A stretch of 64,000 nucleotides of DNA from CAYFPS01 sp964345075 (GTDB lineage: Bacteria; CAIWAD01), in the NCBI GenBank assembly GCA_964345075.1, contig CAYFPS010000001.1:62001-126000 (forward strand), written 5' to 3'. The notes beneath the pieces are model-generated. The model did not search any database. It had not been told where the DNA came from and saw only the letters and a program-made list of their open reading frames with translations. The position numbers and the translations under genes were made by a program. This document shows positions 54,913 through 64,000 of the stretch, piece after piece; position 1 is the stretch's first letter; each line of letters begins with the position of its first letter.

Positions 54913-54922
54913 NNNNNNNNNN
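54913..54922. other. Scaffold gap (10 N)
   Basis: Ten undetermined bases between the divergent response-regulator and rmuC genes. The true length is unknown and the promoter layout here cannot be read. Confidence 0.99.
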
Positions 54923-55031
54923 CAAGATTATCGCAGCCCCTGGCCCCTGATAGTGCTTGATTGATTGCGCTCTTCACAATGTCCCAACCCCACTTATCTT
55001 TACCTTGCAGTCATAATGAAAGGAGCAATGG

Positions 55032-56351
55032 ATGAGTATTTCGACGATCGTCATTGTTGGTTTACTGCTGATTACCTCTCTGGCAAGCATTCTAATCTTC
55101 CTGAGGCAGCAGCGATTTGCCCCGGATGCCGCTGAAATGGCCGGACTGAAAGCACGGCTCGCACAAAATGAACTCCAGCTGGCGGACCTCGAGAAGCTTC
55201 GAGAAGAAAAGTCCGCCCTGCTGGAAGCGAGAGCCTCTCTGGAGGCGAGGCTGGATGCCGAACAAAAAGCCATGGCGGACAAAGAGAAAATCCTCAAGGA
55301 CTCGGAGCAGCGGCTGAGTGACCAGTTTAGCCTTCTGGCCAATCGCATCTTGAACGAAACCGGTGAATCCCTTCAAAAGAGCAGCGAGAAACAGCTCGGG
55401 CACTTGATAACGCCGCTGCGTGAGCAGCTGCAGGACTTTCGCGCGCGAGTCGAAGCGGTCAATGCGGAGAGCACAGGTAGAACATCCAGCCTCATTACCC
55501 TGGTTCGCGAGCTGCAGGAAAAGACCAACTCGGTCAGTCAGGAGGCAAACCAGCTGGCGCAGGCGATTCGCGGTAATGCCAAACAGCAGGGTGACTGGGG
55601 TGAGCTGATCGTGGAACGCATTCTGGAAGCCAGCGGCTTGCAAAAGGGTGTTGAATACGAAGCTCAGAGTACGATTCGCATGGACGAAGGCAACCTGGTC
55701 AGGCCAGATTTTATTGTGCACCTGCCGGGAAGCAAGGAAGTCATTCTGGACAGCAAGGTTTCGCTGACGGCCTATGAGCGCTGGACCTCCTGCGAGGATG
55801 AAGCTGAGCGCAAGCAGGCATTGCAGGATCACCTGAAAAGCGTTCGCGCCCATGTGAAAGAGCTTCAGGACAAGGATTATTCACAACTGATGCGCAACAG
55901 AAGTCTGGACTTCGTTGTCATGTGCATCCCGCTGGAGCCGGCCTATCAGCTTGCCATGCAAGAGGATCGAACCTTGATGTACGATCTGGCCGCGTCCAAT
56001 GTGGTGATCACGGGCCCCGCGACCCTGATGATTACGCTCAAGTTGATCGCCCAGCTCTGGCGACGGGAGAAGGAAAACCAGAATGCTGCCGTAATCGCGG
56101 ACAAGGCTGGCAAACTCTACGACCACATTCTGCGCATTGAAGAATCCATGTCCAAAGCCAGGTCCCAGCTTGAAACGGTCTCAAAAAGCATGGACGAAGC
56201 TTACAATCGCCTGACCGATGGAAGGGGTAATGCTATCAGGCGCATCGATGAACTGAAACAGCTGGGGGCCAAGGTCAGCAAAACCCTTCCCACCTCTCTC
56301 GAAGGCAGTCTGGATGGTGACGATGAGGAGGCCCTCCCCGAAGACAAATAA
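55032..56351 (+). CDS. rmuC: DNA recombination protein RmuC
   Basis: 439 residues. An N-terminal membrane anchor (IVIVGLLLITSLASILIFL) is followed by a long coiled coil (about 35-130) and the RmuC nuclease-like domain (about 150-420): GNAKQQGDWGELIVERILEASGL, RPDFIVHLPGSKEVILDSKVSL and VVITGPATLMITLKLIAQLW. RmuC limits inversions at short inverted repeats in E. coli; its nuclease chemistry is presumed. AAAGGAG precedes ATG 55032. No GTGATAC word occurs in this gene. Confidence 0.93.
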   Translation: MSISTIVIVGLLLITSLASILIFLRQQRFAPDAAEMAGLKARLAQNELQLADLEKLREEKSALLEARASLEARLDAEQKAMADKEKILKDSEQRLSDQFSLLANRILNETGESLQKSSEKQLGHLITPLREQLQDFRARVEAVNAESTGRTSSLITLVRELQEKTNSVSQEANQLAQAIRGNAKQQGDWGELIVERILEASGLQKGVEYEAQSTIRMDEGNLVRPDFIVHLPGSKEVILDSKVSLTAYERWTSCEDEAERKQALQDHLKSVRAHVKELQDKDYSQLMRNRSLDFVVMCIPLEPAYQLAMQEDRTLMYDLAASNVVITGPATLMITLKLIAQLWRREKENQNAAVIADKAGKLYDHILRIEESMSKARSQLETVSKSMDEAYNRLTDGRGNAIRRIDELKQLGAKVSKTLPTSLEGSLDGDDEEALPEDK

Positions 56352-56352
56352 A

Positions 56353-56380
56353 AAAGGGCGCTCGTGCGCCCTTTCTTTTC
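56353..56380. terminator. Bidirectional intrinsic terminator
   Basis: AAAGGGCGC TCGT GCGCCCTTT with A-rich left and T-rich right flanks (CTTTTC) serves both rmuC and the converging secreted-protein gene. Confidence 0.92.
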
Positions 56381-56392
56381 ATGCAAATCAGG

Positions 56393-58822
56393 CTATTTCA
56401 TCAGCATCAGCTTCATGCGATCCTGCGATAGACCATCTACGGAAAGATCCAGCAGGTAAATACCGCTGGGCAGGCCTTCCGCCCGAAGCTCCTGCTGGTG
56501 GGTTCCCGCGGAAAGCCTTCCAAGCTGCAGGCTCTGTGCCTGACGGCCCAGCATGTCGAAGAGCCTCAGCTCCACATCGCCCGTCGCGATCAGCGTGAAT
56601 TCCAGCTGTGTAGACGGATTGAAGGGGTTGGGCCAGGCGGCGCCAAGCCGGTTGCGCTCGGGACGCGTCAGAGCATCTGCCACGGAATCCAGCACTTCTT
56701 CGTGGCCGAAGAGGTGATAGTTGAACTGGTGGGTAGCAATCAGAATCAGCGATTCATCACCTGGAATAATGCGGTAACTGGCCGCGTCTTCCCAGCTGCG
56801 TGATACAATGGTCGGGTTGGGCACAGGCGCGCCCGCGTTTTGATAATTGCCTTCACTACGCGCAAAGACCGTCACCCAGAACTCCGCGCCCTCTGAAAGC
56901 AGATCGAGTCCAGGTCCAGTCAGGTCGATCTCCTGCCAGTCTTCGCTGGCCTCACCACCGGAGTAGGTGGGATTGTAGATGTAATCTTCGGTGAAGATCA
57001 GCGCGCCATCCACGGGATCATCCAGCCTCAGCTCGAGCGTCCAGTCAGCGCTGGTCGCCGGGGCCACATTGTAGCTGGCAAAGCGCAGGCGAAGCGAGTC
57101 CAGAGCGAAGCCCGTGTTCTCACTCAAGTCGGGAACTGTAAAGGCCTGTGTATAGCCGATGCCGATTTCCTCGCCATAGCCGGTGGTGTGCTCGAACTCG
57201 CTGTTGGTCACGTCCCAGGCATAGTCATTGGCCAGCTCCAGCAGACCGGCCGGACGAACCACGTAGCTGGGAATCGCCAGTTCATTGTTACTGGAGTAAT
57301 CATCCTCGAGAAGCAGTCTGGCCTCGGGGAAGTGGAATGACTGGGCGGCCGGGGTCAGAACGAACTCGCCCTCGGCAAACTGACCAACTCCCAGGTCCAG
57401 GCTGCCGCCAATACCCGTGTCCGTTTCATCCATCCACAAGGCCCAGTCAACATTCGACAGGGCGGTGCTACCAAAATTCTGCACGCCAACACTACAGCTG
57501 ATCGGACGGCCAACGGTTCTGGGGTAGGGGATTCTCAGCTCCACAATACCGGCATCCTCTGCCAGCTGCGGCTCGCCCACCACCTTGAAATCATCAATGA
57601 ACAGGCCATCGCCCGTGCCGCCATCATGATTGTCGTCAGTCTTCACGCGAAAGCGGAAGAAGCAGACCGACCCGCCCCATTCGGTGACTTCGGTTGAGCG
57701 GCCGTGACCACCACCATCCACAAAGTGGTACCAGTTGCCCGACCCTGTTTCGGTGTCGTAGTAGTCGTAAAAAACCTGATGCCAGGTGGAGCCATCCTGA
57801 CTGATTTCCAGCAGGAAGTAGTCCTCAAGGCTTGTATCACCGTCGCCATCAAAATCCTGCAGGTCCACGCGGGTCCAGAAATCCACAAAGAGGTTGTAGT
57901 TCTCGGGAAGGAAGACAGGCGAGCTGACCAGCGCGTTGTTGATGGGCACATCCTGATCCAGCACAGCGCAGGCGGCCGCGCCGGGGGCGCTGTAAGCCTC
58001 GTCGGTGGCGGCCCAGTTGTTGCCGGCACTGGGAACGCCTGAATAATGAAGCGTCGGACCGGGGTTATCCAGACCGTCCGCATTATTCTCAAGGAGTGTG
58101 TTCCCGCCATCCTCAATCAGAATGTTGTCCACCTGCATGCCGAAAAGCGAAGGATCGTCGGCAGCGGAAGTTCCGTCATCACTGCAGAGGGCAAAGCGAA
58201 CGCGGGTTGCCGTGGAACGATAGGCCGTCAGATCAAAACTGGCCTCTTGCCAACCCGCCGACTGACCGGCCCAGCCCGCGGTCTGATCCAGACCGAAGAT
58301 CTCGCCGAAACCGAAGGCGTTGTCCACCGTATAGGCCGGACTCATTGGATCAATGACCTGCCAGACGCCGGTACCCATGCGGACTTCCACATGACAGGCA
58401 TCCCAGCCGTCATAGGGTGCGGGTGCGCCTGCCGGCCCTTCAAGCCCGAAAGCCAGGTCAAAAGTCAACAGCGGCGCTGTCGTAGCGCTAAGGTTGATCG
58501 CGGGTAGTTCCAGATAAAGCAGGGAGTGGTCCACATATCCGCCCACATTGGGGTCGGCCGACCACCAGGCATTGCTGCCGTCAAAGGAGTTCCAATCGTC
58601 GGGATGCCAGGTGCTACCGGCATTGGTCAGGTCAACGCCGGACCACTCGCCCAAACCCAGGCTGAAGCTCTCTTCATAGAGCGTTGTGTCCGTTCGCGCA
58701 CCGTCTCTGGGAAGGGGAGAATCAAAATCCACCTGCTCCACACGGTACTGCTCCTGCATCGAGGCGGCGAGTCCGGTACTTAAGGCAAGCAGGGCGAAGA
58801 TCGTCTTCATGGTCCGCTTCAT
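56393..58822 (-). CDS. Large secreted protein with jelly-roll modules and sorting tail
   Basis: 809 residues from ATG 58822 behind AGGAGGAAAG; in-frame codons upstream are not needed. A signal peptide (residues 1-22) is followed by two choice-of-anchor-like beta domains: SLLYLELPAINLSATTAPLL with LFGMQVDNILIEDGG, then FVDFWTRVDLQDFDGDGDTS with GLFIDDFKVVGEP. A CARDB-like module comes next, and the end is PNPFNPSTQLEFTLIATGD with final residues KLMLMK, the same tail type as the peptidases at 14520 and 17852. No protease motif seen. Probably an adhesin or extracellular binding protein using the same export route. Confidence 0.8.
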   Translation of the reverse strand: MKRTMKTIFALLALSTGLAASMQEQYRVEQVDFDSPLPRDGARTDTTLYEESFSLGLGEWSGVDLTNAGSTWHPDDWNSFDGSNAWWSADPNVGGYVDHSLLYLELPAINLSATTAPLLTFDLAFGLEGPAGAPAPYDGWDACHVEVRMGTGVWQVIDPMSPAYTVDNAFGFGEIFGLDQTAGWAGQSAGWQEASFDLTAYRSTATRVRFALCSDDGTSAADDPSLFGMQVDNILIEDGGNTLLENNADGLDNPGPTLHYSGVPSAGNNWAATDEAYSAPGAAACAVLDQDVPINNALVSSPVFLPENYNLFVDFWTRVDLQDFDGDGDTSLEDYFLLEISQDGSTWHQVFYDYYDTETGSGNWYHFVDGGGHGRSTEVTEWGGSVCFFRFRVKTDDNHDGGTGDGLFIDDFKVVGEPQLAEDAGIVELRIPYPRTVGRPISCSVGVQNFGSTALSNVDWALWMDETDTGIGGSLDLGVGQFAEGEFVLTPAAQSFHFPEARLLLEDDYSSNNELAIPSYVVRPAGLLELANDYAWDVTNSEFEHTTGYGEEIGIGYTQAFTVPDLSENTGFALDSLRLRFASYNVAPATSADWTLELRLDDPVDGALIFTEDYIYNPTYSGGEASEDWQEIDLTGPGLDLLSEGAEFWVTVFARSEGNYQNAGAPVPNPTIVSRSWEDAASYRIIPGDESLILIATHQFNYHLFGHEEVLDSVADALTRPERNRLGAAWPNPFNPSTQLEFTLIATGDVELRLFDMLGRQAQSLQLGRLSAGTHQQELRAEGLPSGIYLLDLSVDGLSQDRMKLMLMK

Positions 58823-58876
58823 CTTTCCTCCTTGTGGGCAGATTCGCCCGTAGATTTCCTTCACCCGGTATGGAAC

Positions 58877-58915
58877 AAAGAGGCGCGGTGGCAATCAAGC
58901 CCCGTGCGCCTCTTT
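58877..58915. terminator. Probable terminator downstream of the NifU-like gene
   Basis: AAAGAGGCGC (58877-58886) pairs with GCGCCTCTTT (58906-58915) around a 19-base loop. Both flanks are T/A-rich. On the minus strand it follows the NifU-like stop by 32 bases and precedes the secreted-protein start. Confidence 0.7.
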
Positions 58916-58947
58916 TTCAGATTATCGGTATGATCGTGGGGCCAGCT

Positions 58948-59187
58948 TTACCAGGCCTGCTCCACGATGATTTCCGGATCCACTTCCTGTCGAAGAATAC
59001 GCTCGATGCCTGCCTTCAGGGTGATGGATGAAGACGGGCAGCCAGCACAGGCCCCGCCCAGCCTGAGGAACACAACCTTGTCCTTGATTTCCACCAGCTC
59101 ACAAAAGCCGCCATCCATGGCAAGCGCAGGCTGAATCTTCTCCTCTAGCAGGCGTTCGATGTCACTGTTCATGTTTGTATCACTCAT
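58948..59187 (-). CDS. NifU-like C-terminal (Nfu) Fe-S scaffold protein
   Basis: 79 residues from ATG 59187 with AGGAAACC upstream. A single Nfu domain: IQPALAMDGGFCELVEI and the cluster-binding CxxC in GGACAGCPSSSITLKAGIE. It transfers Fe-S clusters and could work with Mrp (41816). The first codons ATG AGT GAT ACA themselves contain a GTGATACA word. It is the last gene of the helicase-pfkB-lon-pabA run. Confidence 0.92.
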   Translation of the reverse strand: MSDTNMNSDIERLLEEKIQPALAMDGGFCELVEIKDKVVFLRLGGACAGCPSSSITLKAGIERILRQEVDPEIIVEQAW

Positions 59188-59277
59188 GGTTTCCTCGCTA
59201 TGACTTCCCGAAGTCGCTGTTCGGGCTGATTTCTGATTTCCATTAATGAGGTAGAATCCTCTATGCGGCGCAAGCAC

Positions 59278-59850
59278 TCAGCCCCTCATGCCACTGGCCT
59301 TCATCAGGTTGCTGAGGAGTCCCGCGCCCCCATGACTCAGGAAGGACTCCGGATGAAACTGCAGACCCCAGGCATCATGCTCGAGGCTGCGTATTGCCAT
59401 CAGGCAACCGTCCTTGCAGGTGGCGTCCACAGCCCAGCCCGGAACATCGCCCTGAAGCACCAGGCTGTGATAGCGCATCACGGGCAGATCCATGGGCAGT
59501 CCACGAAAAAGCCCCTCGCCACCATGCTGAAGCTCCCAGACATGACCATGTTCCGGTCGCGGTGCAGGCACCAGACGGAAGCCTGCCGCTTCGCCCATGG
59601 CCTGATGCCCCAGACAGACACCCAGAAGGGGAACCCTGCCCAGCCATTCGGCAAGGATCGCCTGCATCTGGGGATGATCAGAGGGCCTGCCGGGACCGGG
59701 TGAAAGCACAATCAGGTCCGGCTTCATGCCGCCCGCAAGCATTTCCTTTGCGCGAACAGCCGACGCAACCTGCGGCAGCTCGAAAGCTTCTGCGAACAAA
59801 TGGGCCAGATTCCAGGTGAAGCTGTCCCGATTGTCCACCAGCAGAATCAT
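59278..59850 (-). CDS. pabA: Class-I glutamine amidotransferase (aminodeoxychorismate/anthranilate synthase component II)
   Basis: 190 residues. Opening MILLVDNRDSFTWNLAHLF, catalytic Cys in GVCLGHQAMGEA, His/Glu in QFHPESFLSHGG, and oxyanion text LSPGPGRPSD. It releases ammonia from glutamine for a chorismate enzyme. No trpE or pabB partner lies in the window, so pabA versus trpG cannot be settled; isolated copies often serve folate synthesis. It starts three bases after the lon stop. Confidence 0.88.
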   Translation of the reverse strand: MILLVDNRDSFTWNLAHLFAEAFELPQVASAVRAKEMLAGGMKPDLIVLSPGPGRPSDHPQMQAILAEWLGRVPLLGVCLGHQAMGEAAGFRLVPAPRPEHGHVWELQHGGEGLFRGLPMDLPVMRYHSLVLQGDVPGWAVDATCKDGCLMAIRSLEHDAWGLQFHPESFLSHGGAGLLSNLMKASGMRG

Positions 59851-59852
59851 GC

Positions 59853-62216
59853 TCAGCTTCTCTTTGCGCGCCCGGCAGGCAATAGGACATGCTTCAGGAC
59901 TTCTTCCATCCGTGATACAGGCACGAAGCTCAGATGATCCTTGATGGCAGCATGCATTTCCGTCAGTTCGCGTTCATTGCCCGCTGGCAGCAGCACCGTT
60001 TCGACGCCGGCACGCAGGGCGGCCATCGCCTTCTCATTCAGTCCGCCGATGGGCAGGACTTCGCCGTGCAGGGTGACCTCACCAGTCATGGCCACCGTGT
60101 TACGAATCTTCCTTCCCGTCAGTGCGCTGACGATGGCGGTGACCAGCGTGATCCCGGCGGAGGGTCCGTCCTTGGGAATGGCGCCTTCGGGAATGTGCAC
60201 GTGCAGGTCATGTTTGCTGAAAACCGTCGGCTGAATTTTCAGGGACTTGGCATTCATGCGAATCCAGGTGAGCGCGGCCTTCGCACTTTCCTGCATCACA
60301 TCACCCAATTGTCCGGTCAGCTGCAGCTTGCCAGAACCGGGGTAAAGTCCAACTTCAATATGCAGCAGATCCCCGCCGACCGGCGTCCAGGCAAGGCCGA
60401 TCGCTCGACCCAGCATGGGCTTTTCGGGGATGTGTTTCTCCTGCACGCGGGCCACGCCCAGCATTTCAGCCAGCGCGTCCTCGCGTATCACAATCGCGCT
60501 GCGCTTTTTCGTCTTTTGTGTGACAAGCTTTCGCGCTGTCTTGCGGCAGATGGAGGCAATGCGGCGCTCCAGCGTTCGCACGCCAGCCTCCTGCGTGTAG
60601 CGCATCACAATGGCCTCAAGCGCGGCATCCTCAAAGCGGACATCGGCGGGCTTCAGGCCGTGTTCGGAAAGCTGCCGGGGAACGAGAAACTGTCTGGCGA
60701 TCTGGAGCTTCTCGTGGAGCAGATAGCCGGGAAGTTGTATCACCTCCATGCGATCACGCAGCGCCGGCGGAATGTCTGAGGCGACATTGGCCGTGGTGAT
60801 GAACATGACCTCGCTTAGGTCAAAGTCCAGATCCAGATAGTGATCACTGAATGTGTTGTTCTGCTGCGGATCCAGCACTTCCAGCAGGGCGGCTGAAGGA
60901 TCACCACGGAAGTCCATCGACATCTTGTCGATCTCGTCCAGCAGAATCACCGGGTTGCGGCTGGCGGCCTTTTTCAGGCTTTGAATGATCCTGCCGGGCA
61001 GTGCGCCGATGTAGGTGCGGCGGTGACCACGGATTTCTGCTTCATCGCGCACGCCACCCAGGGAAAGCCTGACAAAGTTTCTGCCCAGCGCGCGGGCAAT
61101 GCTGCGGCCCAGACTTGTTTTGCCCACACCGGGAGGGCCTACGAAACAGATGATCTGACCGCGCATCCGCTTGACGAGCTTGAGCACGGCCAGGTGCTCG
61201 AGAATGCGCTCCTTGGGCTTTTCAAGGCCGTAGTGATCCTCGTCCAGGATCGCCTCCGCCTTGGGCACCTGCAGGCGATCGCGCGTGCGTGTACCCCAGG
61301 GCAGCGCCAGTATCCAGTCCAGATAGCTGCGGATCACATTGGCTTCCGGGCTCATGGGCGACATCTGCGCCAACCGCGAAAGCTCTTCCTCGAAGCGTTC
61401 GGTGGCTTCGGCGCTCAGCCTGGCCTTCTTCAGCTTCTCGCGATATTCGCTGATCACGCCCTCATCGTCCTCTGCCTGCTCGCCCAGCTCTTCGCGTATC
61501 ACGCGCAGCTGTTCCTGCAGGTAGTAGGCCCGCTGATGCTTGCCGATCTTGTCTCGCACGCGGGTTTCGATGTTGCGCTCGAGCTCAAGGATTTCATTTT
61601 CCTGCTCCAGCAGCAGGTTGATCTGCTGCAGGCGCGCCTCCAGCGTTGCGCCTTCCAGAATCGGCTGCTTGCCTTCTACGCTCTGTGCGATGTGTGCGGC
61701 AATGAAGTCGATCAGCACGCTGACACTGGGAATCTGATCCATCGAGGCCAGAATCTCGTCGGGCAGGTTCGGATTCAGATTGACATAGCGCCGGAAAAGG
61801 TTGGCCGCCACGCGCGAAAGCGCTTCAAGACGCGGACTATCGTCATCATCCAGCTCGGGCAGTGGCTCCACATTGACCATGCGCAGTCCGCCAACCGCCG
61901 CGGGCATGCGCTTGATTTTTGCGCGGCTGATGCCCTCGACCAGCACCTTGATCACATTGTTCGGCAGCTTCAGGATCTGCAGAACCTTGACCACCGTGCC
62001 CACCTTGTAAAGGTCCTTGCGCGCGGGATCTTCCAGCCCGGGATTTTTCTGCGCGACCACAAAGACCAGCTTGTCGCGCATCATGGCTTCCTCGATCGCA
62101 CGCATCGAGCCCTCGCGTCCGATCAGCAGCGGGAAGATCATGTAGGGGAAGATGACTACGTCCCGCAGCGGTATGACTGGCAGGCTGTCGGGTATGTTCA
62201 GTTCGTCGTTTTGCAT
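59853..62216 (-). CDS. lon: ATP-dependent Lon protease
   Basis: 787 residues, standard LonA size. The N-terminal substrate domain begins LPVIPLRDVVIFPYMIFPL. The AAA+ module has Walker A GPPGVGKTSLGRSIA, Walker B VILLDEIDKM and the GHRRTYIGALPGRI segment. The protease domain has the Ser in PKDGPSAGIT (Ser-Lys dyad) and Lys in GGLNEKAMAALRAG. It degrades misfolded and regulatory proteins. AAGGATTCTGA precedes the ATG, 30 bases after pfkB. Confidence 0.98.
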   Translation of the reverse strand: MQNDELNIPDSLPVIPLRDVVIFPYMIFPLLIGREGSMRAIEEAMMRDKLVFVVAQKNPGLEDPARKDLYKVGTVVKVLQILKLPNNVIKVLVEGISRAKIKRMPAAVGGLRMVNVEPLPELDDDDSPRLEALSRVAANLFRRYVNLNPNLPDEILASMDQIPSVSVLIDFIAAHIAQSVEGKQPILEGATLEARLQQINLLLEQENEILELERNIETRVRDKIGKHQRAYYLQEQLRVIREELGEQAEDDEGVISEYREKLKKARLSAEATERFEEELSRLAQMSPMSPEANVIRSYLDWILALPWGTRTRDRLQVPKAEAILDEDHYGLEKPKERILEHLAVLKLVKRMRGQIICFVGPPGVGKTSLGRSIARALGRNFVRLSLGGVRDEAEIRGHRRTYIGALPGRIIQSLKKAASRNPVILLDEIDKMSMDFRGDPSAALLEVLDPQQNNTFSDHYLDLDFDLSEVMFITTANVASDIPPALRDRMEVIQLPGYLLHEKLQIARQFLVPRQLSEHGLKPADVRFEDAALEAIVMRYTQEAGVRTLERRIASICRKTARKLVTQKTKKRSAIVIREDALAEMLGVARVQEKHIPEKPMLGRAIGLAWTPVGGDLLHIEVGLYPGSGKLQLTGQLGDVMQESAKAALTWIRMNAKSLKIQPTVFSKHDLHVHIPEGAIPKDGPSAGITLVTAIVSALTGRKIRNTVAMTGEVTLHGEVLPIGGLNEKAMAALRAGVETVLLPAGNERELTEMHAAIKDHLSFVPVSRMEEVLKHVLLPAGRAKRS

Positions 62217-62246
62217 TCAGAATCCTTTTGGGTTTCCATCAATGTA

Positions 62247-63146
62247 TCAAATGGGCCAGCTGCCTTCGGCCACAAGGCGGTCCAGCTCCCAGGGGTCGAG
62301 CATTCCTGGATCACCGCCGAGTACGCGACAGCAGAGCCCGGAAGCAACAGCGGCAAGCGCCAGGGCGCGGCCAGTTTCTTCGCCATTCAGCAAGGTCCAG
62401 GCCAGCACCCCGTGATACACGTCGCCAGCACCGGTTGTATCACGTATTTCACCGGGATTCCACGCGGGAAACCAGAAGCTCTCGCCACCCTGATTGACAA
62501 TAGCCCCACCAGCGCCAAGTGTGATCACAACCAGCCTCGGCCCCAGGTCGCGCAGTCGGCGCGCACCTTCAAGCATGTCACTGTCCGGCGCGAAATCAAG
62601 CATGAAGGCCTTGGATGCAACCAGCATGTCGGCAGCTTGAATGAAAGGCAGCGGGTCGGATCTGGCCGAACCCAGATCCAGCATAACACGGCCACCGGCA
62701 GCATGCACACGCCGGGCAGCCTCAAGGCCAAGATGCTCCTTTCCGTCAAGCAGCAGGAGCTGGCAGTCCTTCAGGTCAAGCTCATCCAGCGCGTTGCCGG
62801 GCAGGTCGGCCAGATCGCCACGATCAAGCAGAACCGTGCGCCGGCCCTGCTGCCGCTCAACGAGCAGGGCTGCTCTGGCACTGCGCCTGCCTGTCTGATG
62901 CAGCATTGCCGAAACGGCTTCCTGTTTGAAGGTTTCCGCAATCACATCCGCGGCAAGATCCTGACCGACAGTCCCCAGAAAGGCCGTGTCCACACCCAGA
63001 CGGGCAGCCGTGATACAGGCCCGGGCAACCGGGCCACCAACAAGCTCTTTGCCCTCCAGTGCGACCGTCTTGCTATCGGAGCCGGGCATCTTCTCGACCA
63101 GCATGCTGTGATCCAGAACCACATGCCCCAATCCCAGCAGTTTCAT
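62247..63146 (-). CDS. PfkB-family carbohydrate kinase
   Basis: 299 residues from ATG 63146, which overlaps the helicase stop (ATGA). The ribokinase fold shows LVGGPVARACITAARLG near the N-terminus, LGTVGQDLAADVIAETF, and the anion-hole/catalytic DTTGAGDVYHG near residue 225. The substrate sugar cannot be assigned. Two GTGATACA words in opposite orientation (62412, 62437) lie in the segment around the DTTGAGD codons. Confidence 0.9.
   Translation of the reverse strand: MKLLGLGHVVLDHSMLVEKMPGSDSKTVALEGKELVGGPVARACITAARLGVDTAFLGTVGQDLAADVIAETFKQEAVSAMLHQTGRRSARAALLVERQQGRRTVLLDRGDLADLPGNALDELDLKDCQLLLLDGKEHLGLEAARRVHAAGGRVMLDLGSARSDPLPFIQAADMLVASKAFMLDFAPDSDMLEGARRLRDLGPRLVVITLGAGGAIVNQGGESFWFPAWNPGEIRDTTGAGDVYHGVLAWTLLNGEETGRALALAAVASGLCCRVLGGDPGMLDPWELDRLVAEGSWPI
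62412..62443. repeat. Inverted pair of GTGATACA words in the PfkB kinase gene
   Basis: GTGATACA and TGTATCAC start 25 bases apart in opposite orientation. The segment encodes the catalytic DTTGAGDVYHGV region, so the words sit in a conserved part of the protein. Confidence 0.75.
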
Positions 63147-64000
63147 GCATCCCCTCCGTGGAACATGGCCAGATCTTCCAGCAAGCGATCCAGCATTTCT
63201 TCCTGCCGTGGGCGACAACCGTAGAACTCTTCAACCAGTTGCAGGTTTTCCCATTCGCTGAATCGCTCGCCCAGCAGAATGATGCTTCCCCGATCTTCCG
63301 GTCTTCTCAGCACTCTTCCTGCAGCCTGCAGCACGCGCATCAGCCCGGGAAGGCGGTAAGCGTTCTCGTGCCCGGACTCTCCGGTAGATTCGTAATACAA
63401 ACGCGCCAACTCACGCTCGTGTGACAACTGAGGAAGACCAGGTCCCACTATGATGGCACACTCCAGCATATGACCTGGATAGTCGACCGCCTCGGCAAAA
63501 ATGCCGCCCATTACCGACAGCAGCAGGTGAGGCCCGCCTTTGCGCATTTTGCGCAGAAGGGCCTCGCGCAGTTCCGGCTCCATGCTGCCATCGTGCACCA
63601 GCAATGGAAGCGCGGGGTCAAGTCGCTCCTTCAGCGAGCGCAGGTAGGCAAAGGAGGGCAGAAAAACCGCTGTATTACCGCCCACGCGCCGAAAGCTCTC
63701 GGTAACCAGCCTGGTAAGAAAGGGCATGCCGCGGGAGCGATCACGCCAGCGTGTCGAAAAGCCATCAAAGATGACCAGGTTTCGATTTGTCTCCGGAAAA
63801 GGCGATGGGACTGCCAGCCACTCCAGCCGCTCCTGCCCGCCAAGGCCCAGCTCACGCGCACTCCACTCCTGTGGTTTCAGCGTTGCGGAAAAGAGCACGG
63901 CTGCGGGAAAGCGATCCAGCTGTTCGCCCAGCCAGTTTCCGGCCCAGGCGCAGTGCAGCTCCATGGCCAGATCCGTGCTTCCGTCGGGCTGACGCCGCGC
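63143..64000 (-). CDS. DinG/XPD-like DNA helicase, C-terminal half (5' end beyond window)
   Basis: The frame is open to the window edge. The C-terminal helicase domain of the Rad3/XPD-DinG group is seen: LFSATLKPQEW, VFLPSFAYLRSLKERL, LLSVMGGIFAEAVDYPGHMLECAIIVG and QAAGRVLRRPEDRGSIILLGERF (motif VI QxxGRxxR). These ATPases unwind DNA 5'-3'. The Walker A part and the Fe-S cysteines, if any, are outside the window. Confidence 0.85.
   Translation of the reverse strand, partial: ARRQPDGSTDLAMELHCAWAGNWLGEQLDRFPAAVLFSATLKPQEWSARELGLGGQERLEWLAVPSPFPETNRNLVIFDGFSTRWRDRSRGMPFLTRLVTESFRRVGGNTAVFLPSFAYLRSLKERLDPALPLLVHDGSMEPELREALLRKMRKGGPHLLLSVMGGIFAEAVDYPGHMLECAIIVGPGLPQLSHERELARLYYESTGESGHENAYRLPGLMRVLQAAGRVLRRPEDRGSIILLGERFSEWENLQLVEEFYGCRPRQEEMLDRLLEDLAMFHGGDA

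Overview
The window is 64 kb of moderately GC-rich bacterial DNA with two 10-N scaffold gaps (22720-22729 and 54913-54922), which points to a draft or metagenome-assembled genome. Several features suggest a diderm of the FCB-type candidate phyla (Delongbacteria/Eisenbacteria/Fermentibacteria-like; this placement is inference). Giant secreted proteins end in PNPFNP...GxYxxxxxA-type C-terminal tails. MurE has the DNPR signature of meso-diaminopimelate specificity. There is an outer-membrane beta-barrel candidate and a sigma-54-type promoter. I saw no rRNA, tRNA, CRISPR array or prophage.

Layout. 1-23.6 kb is dominated by a minus-strand secreted-peptidase cluster: three gingipain-like C25 paralogues (1-1766 partial, 9720-14319 frameshifted, 17852-22543 intact) and two M14 zinc carboxypeptidase paralogues (5353-8442, 14520-17774). 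A plus-strand metabolic block (DUF6687-like, Nudix, AtuA pair; 1996-5280) and panD plus a small secreted protein lie among them. A two-domain BsuPI-like lipoprotein precedes the cluster. 23.6-28.5 kb is a compact minus-strand run: STAS, PP2C phosphatase, coaD, pta and a frame-disrupted CPA2 antiporter. 28.7-31.4 kb holds a SAP-like mini-protein, galT and glgA on the plus strand. 31.4-32.2 kb is a repeat-bearing gene-free stretch. 32.2-37.0 kb has a lipoprotein and an esterase-malG-malEF sugar importer whose binding protein is fused to the permease. A REP-type transposase flanked by inverted short repeats (37.0-37.9 kb) separates this from polA, a beta-barrel and Mrp. A SprT-like metalloprotease then precedes a 41-residue membrane peptide behind a near-consensus sigma-54 promoter, followed by valS. 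47.0-54.8 kb is a long envelope operon (response regulator, rlmN, GT2, sugar-phosphate transferase, murE, murD, murI, dual-specificity phosphatase). 55-64 kb has rmuC, another large secreted protein, and a helicase-pfkB-lon-pabA-nifU run.

The strongest unexplained signal is a short non-palindromic word, GTGATAC (usually GTGATACA, or TGTATCAC on the other strand). I counted about 84 copies by eye, where base composition predicts about six. It occurs on both strands almost equally, mostly inside genes, sometimes as closely spaced inverted pairs. It is absent from the transposase and from several multi-kilobase stretches. This behaves like a DNA-uptake sequence or another genome-wide recognition word. 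The second notable item is the sigma-54 promoter with paired upstream direct repeats in front of a 41-residue membrane peptide.
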